Shown piece by piece: positions 60,109 to 64,000 of a stretch of DNA of 64,000 nt; position 1 is the stretch's first letter, and every line of letters begins with the position of its first letter. Origin of the DNA: an uncultured bacterium (lineage in GTDB: Bacteria > Bacillota_I > Bacilli_A > RFN20 > CAG-826); NCBI GenBank assembly GCA_949283025.1, contig CASDRB010000012.1, forward strand, positions 1-64,000. Reading direction: 5' to 3'. The notes under the pieces were generated by a model. The model made no database searches. It worked only from the letters and a program-made list of their open reading frames with translations, and was not told where the DNA came from. The position numbers and the translations under genes were made by a program.

Positions 60109-61730
60109 TATAGAGGCAAGTCCTCCATTTTAACCGCAGCTGGAACTTTTGGCAATCCAGGCATAGTCATTATTGAACCAGTCAAAGGAACAATAAAGTT
60201 TGCGCCGGCCGATAATCTTACTTCGCGAATGGTAATTTTAAATCCGCGCGGCGCCCCTAAAATTTTTGGATTATCGGTAAAAGATTGTGGAGTTTTGGCA
60301 ATACAAATAGGTGTTTTATCAAATCCTAATTTAATAAAATCAGCAATTTGTGCTTTGGCAATATCAGTATATTCTACATCATCAGCGCGATATATTTCTT
60401 TGCAAATTTTTTCTATTTTGTCGTAAATTGAGGCTTTTTCGTCATATAAATAATGGAAATGGCTCTCCTTTTCCTCTAATGTCTTGCAAACAAGTTTCGC
60501 TAAGTCAATGGCACCATCTCCGCCTTTTGAAAAAGCGTCACAGTATGCAACATCATAACCATTTGCCTTGCACCAATTATTTAATGTTTCTGTCTCTTTT
60601 TCACTATCAGACTCAAAATGATTGATACAGATAACGCAAGGCACTCCGTATTTATCAATATTTTCCATGTGTTGTTTTAAATTAGGCAATCCTTTTAATA
60701 AAGCGTCAACGTTTTCTTCGTTAACATTTTCAAAAGCTACACCGCCGTGCATTTTTAAAGCGCGTATCGTTGCGACCATGACAACACAATCAGGATGCAA
60801 ATTGCCAACGCGACATTTGATATCTAAAAATTTTTCAGCACCTAAATCAGCCGCAAAGCCAGCTTCGGTAATAACAATTGGTGATAATTTTAATCCTAAC
60901 CTTGTCGCAAATAAAGAATTGCATCCATGCGCAATATTTGCAAAAGGTCCGCCATGTACAATACACGGATTTCCCTCTAATGTTTGGACCAAATTTGGAT
61001 CAAAAGCATTTTTCATCAACTTATAAATAGCATGGGATATTTTTAAAGATTTAAGGTATACCGGATTATTATTATAATCATATGCCACCAAAATATTATT
61101 CACGCGATTTAAAAAATCTTGTTTAGAAGTTGCTAGACACAAAATCGCCATCATCTCGCTAGCCACAGTAATAACAAACTCATCATGTCGTGGATTTGCT
61201 TTTTTTTCATCTTGCAAGACAGTGACGCTTCTTAAGGCGCGATCATTCATATCCAAAGCACGCTTCCATAAAATACGGCTTGGGTCGATATTCAATTCAT
61301 TTCCCTGAAATATATGATTATCAATTACAGCAGAAATTAAATTGATTGAACTAGTCAAAGCATGCATATCACCAGTGAAATGTAAATTGATATCTTCGGC
61401 TGGTGTTAAAGAAGCTAAACCGCCGCCGGTGGCACCACCTTTGATTCCAAAGACAGGGCCCAATGATGGTTCTCTTAAACACAGCATTGCATCTTGCTTA
61501 ATTTTTGCCATCCCATCCGCTAAAGCAATTGAAGTGGTTGTTTTGCCTTCTCCAGCTTTAGAAGGCGTAATTGCAGTAACAAGAACTAACTTACCATCTT
61601 TTTTTGATTGCAAAGTATCCATGATAGATAAATCAATTTTAGCTTTGTCGTTGCCATATGGGATGACATATTCACTTGAAATATTACCTTTTTTAGCAAC
61701 ATCAAAAATATTTTTGCAAACACCTGACAT
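60108..61730 (-). CDS. fhs: Formate-tetrahydrofolate ligase
   Basis: 540 residues from the ATG at 61730 after AGGAGG; upstream in-frame ATGs lack a ribosome site. ATP-dependent formation of 10-formyl-THF for purines and fMet. Motifs: TPSKAGEGKTTTSIALADGM (P-loop), REPSLGPVFGIKGGATGGGLASLTPAEDINLHFTGD, TEAGFAADLGAEKF and LPKVPAA. Uses formate directly, so one-carbon units need not come from serine. Confidence 0.98.
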   Translation of the reverse strand: MSGVCKNIFDVAKKGNISSEYVIPYGNDKAKIDLSIMDTLQSKKDGKLVLVTAITPSKAGEGKTTTSIALADGMAKIKQDAMLCLREPSLGPVFGIKGGATGGGLASLTPAEDINLHFTGDMHALTSSINLISAVIDNHIFQGNELNIDPSRILWKRALDMNDRALRSVTVLQDEKKANPRHDEFVITVASEMMAILCLATSKQDFLNRVNNILVAYDYNNNPVYLKSLKISHAIYKLMKNAFDPNLVQTLEGNPCIVHGGPFANIAHGCNSLFATRLGLKLSPIVITEAGFAADLGAEKFLDIKCRVGNLHPDCVVMVATIRALKMHGGVAFENVNEENVDALLKGLPNLKQHMENIDKYGVPCVICINHFESDSEKETETLNNWCKANGYDVAYCDAFSKGGDGAIDLAKLVCKTLEEKESHFHYLYDEKASIYDKIEKICKEIYRADDVEYTDIAKAQIADFIKLGFDKTPICIAKTPQSFTDNPKILGAPRGFKITIREVRLSAGANFIVPLTGSIMTMPGLPKVPAAVKMEDLPL

Positions 61731-61758
61731 AATAAAATTCCTCCTAATAATGTGGCGA

Positions 61759-62478
61759 TTATTCTTTATCAATTAATTCATCCATAAAATATTTTACAAT
61801 ATAATAACAAATAAATAAACCAGCAGCTGAAGGAACCATGATCATCGAATATGGTGTTTCTGATTTTACAATTGGATGTTCCTTAGAATGAACAACCATG
61901 ACGCTAGAAATATCAATTCCTGCTTCGCGGCATTGATGTCTTAATGCTCTTGCAAGACCATCATCGCTAGTTTTATCAAGCGGCAAAATTTCGATTAAGG
62001 TTGGATCAAGACGATTTCCCATACCACCCGAAACTACGATAGGAATATTTTTTGATTTAGCATATTTAATCAACGCTACTTTTCCCTTAACATCATCAAT
62101 CGCATCAACAATAAAATCTAGGTGGTATTTTCCTAATATGTCTTCTATATTTTCGGCAGTAATTTTAACAGCATGTGAAGATACTTCAATACCATCAGTC
62201 AAGATACCAAGATGGGAAGCAGCACAATCAACTTTTCTCAATTCAACATCATCAGCGCTAAATAGAATTTGGCGATTCAAATTACTGTATTCAACACGAT
62301 CGCAATCTGCCAAAACAAATTTAGTAAATCCGCTTCTGACTAATGCTTCTAAAGCGGTTCCGCCAACACCACCGAGTCCCAAAACTGCGATGCGTTTAGT
62401 TGCAAAATTATCTACGTTATTTTCACCAATTAATTTACATGTTCTTTCTTGAATAAATTTGTTTATGCCTTTTCTCAT
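61759..62478 (-). CDS. tcdA: tRNA threonylcarbamoyladenosine dehydratase (TcdA, ThiF/E1 family)
   Basis: 239 residues. Nucleotide-binding GLGGVGGTALEALVRSG, DCDRVEYSNLNRQILF, DAIDDVKGKVALI, SGGMGNRLDPTLIEILPLDKTSDDGLARALRHQCREAGI and TPYSMIMVPSAAGL identify TcdA (YgdL). It cyclises t6A at position 37 of ANN-decoding tRNAs. Overlaps miaA by 4 bp (ATGA) in a tRNA-modification run. Confidence 0.93.
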   Translation of the reverse strand: MRKGINKFIQERTCKLIGENNVDNFATKRIAVLGLGGVGGTALEALVRSGFTKFVLADCDRVEYSNLNRQILFSADDVELRKVDCAASHLGILTDGIEVSSHAVKITAENIEDILGKYHLDFIVDAIDDVKGKVALIKYAKSKNIPIVVSGGMGNRLDPTLIEILPLDKTSDDGLARALRHQCREAGIDISSVMVVHSKEHPIVKSETPYSMIMVPSAAGLFICYYIVKYFMDELIDKE

Positions 62479-63368
62479 AATAGTGCCTCCTGAATATAAT
62501 TTAAAAAATCATCAATGTTATTATACATAATAATACTATCAAATTGATGCTTAAAAAAAGTAATTTGTCGTTTTGCATAATTTCTTGTCTTTTTTTTGAT
62601 GAGCTCAATAGCTTCCTTAAGACTCAATTTATTTTCTAAAAAAGAAATGATTTCACTATAACCTATCGCTTTTTGGGCGGTCATAGAAAGATGATATTTT
62701 GAGACAAGATTTTTAACTTCATCAATTAACCCATCTTTAATCATTGCATCGACGCGTTTGTTTATTATTTGATATAATTTTTCTCTTGGTGGATTAATAA
62801 AAAATATTTTAACATCTTTATAAATCATTTGGTGTTGTTGCTTTTTTAATAAATTTGTTTTGCTTTCTCCATTTGCTTTAATAATAGATATAGCTCTCAT
62901 AACTCTTTTTCGATTATTGGGATGTATTTTATTGGCTTCAACTGGATCTAGTTGCTTTAATAAACAATGTAAATCATCGTTATTAAATGTGTCAAAAAAA
63001 GATAAATCAATATCTTCAGTCTCAACATTAAATTGATAGTCATACAAAGTTGCGCGTATATATAATCCAGTTCCACCGACTAAAATAACATCACGATTTT
63101 GCTTAATAGCGTTATCTATTTCTTTTCTTGCCAATTTTTGAAATTCCATCACAGAAAAATTTTGGCAAGGTTTTATAATATCCAAAAGTTTGTATTCACT
63201 ATATAAAGGATCATCAACACTAATTTTTGCCGTTCCAATGTTCATGTCTTGGTATACTTGAAATGCATCAGCGTTAATTAAAACCGGACGATTATTTAAA
63301 AAATCATACAACATTTTTGCTAAATGAGTTTTGCCACAACCAGTCGGGCCGACAATTACATAAATCAT
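62475..63368 (-). CDS. miaA: tRNA dimethylallyltransferase
   Basis: 297 residues. Adds dimethylallyl to N6 of A37. Walker A VGPTGCGKTHLAK, INADAFQVYQDMNIGTAK, VGGTGLYIRATLYDY, RKRVMRAISI and RNYAKRQITFFKHQ. It overlaps ymcA and tcdA by 4 bp each. With MiaB it yields ms2i6A37. Confidence 0.97.
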   Translation of the reverse strand: MIYVIVGPTGCGKTHLAKMLYDFLNNRPVLINADAFQVYQDMNIGTAKISVDDPLYSEYKLLDIIKPCQNFSVMEFQKLARKEIDNAIKQNRDVILVGGTGLYIRATLYDYQFNVETEDIDLSFFDTFNNDDLHCLLKQLDPVEANKIHPNNRKRVMRAISIIKANGESKTNLLKKQQHQMIYKDVKIFFINPPREKLYQIINKRVDAMIKDGLIDEVKNLVSKYHLSMTAQKAIGYSEIISFLENKLSLKEAIELIKKKTRNYAKRQITFFKHQFDSIIMYNNIDDFLNYIQEALL

Positions 63369-63655
63369 TGTTTTGACTCCAATATTTCTTTTATTTCAAA
63401 AAGCAAATCTTCAACTTGTTCTTTCAAGTTATAAAAATTTATAATAAGCGGGTGATTATGGTATTTATTTTTTGCCAAAATATATTCATCAAGATGTTTT
63501 TCATCGTGGCAAAATGTTTTAATTGTTTTATACAGTTGATTTAATTCATCGTTGTTATCAATTTGCTTTTTTAACGCCAAAAAATTTAAAATAATTGGAC
63601 TTTCGTGCAATTTATCATGCAATTCATTGGCTTTTTTAATTAAATCATTATTCAT
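63365..63655 (-). CDS. ymcA: YmcA/RicA-like YlbF-family protein
   Basis: 96 residues from the ATG at 63655; upstream ATG at 63712 lies inside miaB. Com_YlbF family (KKANELHDKLHESPIILNFLALKKQIDNNDELNQLYKTIK...HHPLIINFYNLKEQVEDLLFEIKEIL). Placed directly after miaB as in Bacillus, where YmcA works with YlbF and YaaT to guide RNase Y. Shorter than the 143-residue Bacillus protein, and without a Cys near the C-terminus. Overlaps miaB by 8 bp and miaA by 4 bp. Confidence 0.85.
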   Translation of the reverse strand: MNNDLIKKANELHDKLHESPIILNFLALKKQIDNNDELNQLYKTIKTFCHDEKHLDEYILAKNKYHNHPLIINFYNLKEQVEDLLFEIKEILESKQ

Positions 63656-64000
63656 TATACAATTCTCCAATAAGTGAATATGTATGAGATTCAATGATTT
63701 TAATTTTGACAATTTTACCGATTAAAGATTGGTCTCCAGCAAAATGAACAATTTTATTTGACTCGGTATATCCAGACAAAATGTTTGGATTGTTTTTAGA
63801 TGGGCCATCTACTAAAACGTCATAAACGTGCCCGACCATTTTACTAGATGATGCCGAAATATATTTTTCACATGTTTTTACTAATTCGTTAAAACGACGA
63901 TGCTTTTCTTGCAAAGAGACATCATCATTTTTTTTAGCAGCAGGAGTTCCTTGCCGTGGAGAATAAATAAAAGTAAAAGCAGAATCATATTGAACATAGT
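63648..64000 (-). CDS. miaB: tRNA-i6A37 methylthiotransferase MiaB, C-terminal part (runs off the window)
   Basis: The frame is open to the last base of the window, so only about 117 C-terminal residues are seen. FIYSPRQGTPAAKKNDD matches the conserved end of the radical-SAM domain (YSxRxGTPAA). The rest is the TRAM RNA-binding domain (SSKMVGHVYDVLVDGPSK...GYTESNKIVHFAG...GKIVKIKI...SYTLIGEL type). Adds the methylthio group to i6A37. Confidence 0.95.
   Translation of the reverse strand, partial: YVQYDSAFTFIYSPRQGTPAAKKNDDVSLQEKHRRFNELVKTCEKYISASSSKMVGHVYDVLVDGPSKNNPNILSGYTESNKIVHFAGDQSLIGKIVKIKIIESHTYSLIGELYNE

Noticed and set aside
60622-61776. Plus-strand frames opposite fhs
   Set aside because: Antisense shadows of a strongly conserved gene; no ribosome site.

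Overview
The window is AT-rich bacterial DNA with short intergenic gaps, TGA used as a stop and TGG for Trp, and a gene set typical of a small-genome low-GC Bacillota (class Bacilli). Markers are long-form HPF, RNA polymerase delta, RNase J, Spx, the YlbF/YmcA pair in their Bacillus-like neighbourhoods, YitT and an S-box metK leader. I see a host-restricted, Mollicutes-adjacent Bacilli lineage (gut RF39 or Erysipelotrichia type) as the best guess. That placement is inference; no rRNA is present.

Layout. 1-3190 is the end of an integrated element: a minus-strand run of small phage/ICE-like genes and a 5'-truncated large serine recombinase whose reading frame ends inside a tRNA-Ser gene. 3180-20180 is core: proS, a degenerate GGDEF-EAL protein, tRNA-Ser(CGA), YitT, a membrane thioredoxin-like protein, pgeF, ylbF-rsmD-coaD, def, rnjA-maf, spx-nadK-EIIB-like, trpS-HAD, pgcA and a RluD-type synthase. 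20290-25580 is an accessory island beside tRNA-Ser(GGA): a DUF4143 ATPase, decayed coding remnants, a toxin/immunity-like pair coupled to a DUF4417 gene, a 23-codon mini-gene, and an HTH-ImmA/IrrE plus PIN module. Copies of a 16-bp repeat bound its inner part. 25670-38580 is core again: sbcCD, a MacB-like ABC pair, hpf, an S-box and metK, TSCPD-pduL and gtrA. 38620-48110 holds tRNA-Leu(GAG), small membrane proteins, a frameshifted CotH-like lipoprotein, pepF, gpmI, a LemA-like protein, an HAD phosphatase, and an S1 protein with pgi. 48217-48778 is a six-tRNA cluster. 49270-64000 holds nfuA, the run ychF-ispF-argS-rpoE-nrnA-cysQ, two fused ABC exporters, and the run miaB-ymcA-miaA-tcdA-fhs-DUF951 (miaB runs off the right edge).

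How the genes work together. Many serve translation and RNA turnover: three aminoacyl-tRNA synthetases, ten tRNAs, A37 tRNA modification (MiaA, MiaB, TcdA), RsmD, RNase J, the two YlbF-family RNase Y regulators, NrnA with CysQ for nanoRNA and pAp removal, HPF and Def. Carbon metabolism is represented by pgi, pgcA, gpmI, pduL and fhs. Several genes start with almost no 5' leader, the ATG lying 6-10 bp from a -10 box.

The most interesting places are the truncated recombinase overlapping its tRNA site, the 20.4-25.6 kb island, the catalytically dead GGDEF-EAL and Cys-less EIIB proteins, Spx with a Cys-rich tail, the A6 frameshift in the CotH-like gene, and the hairpin that contains the ribosome site of the ABC exporter operon.
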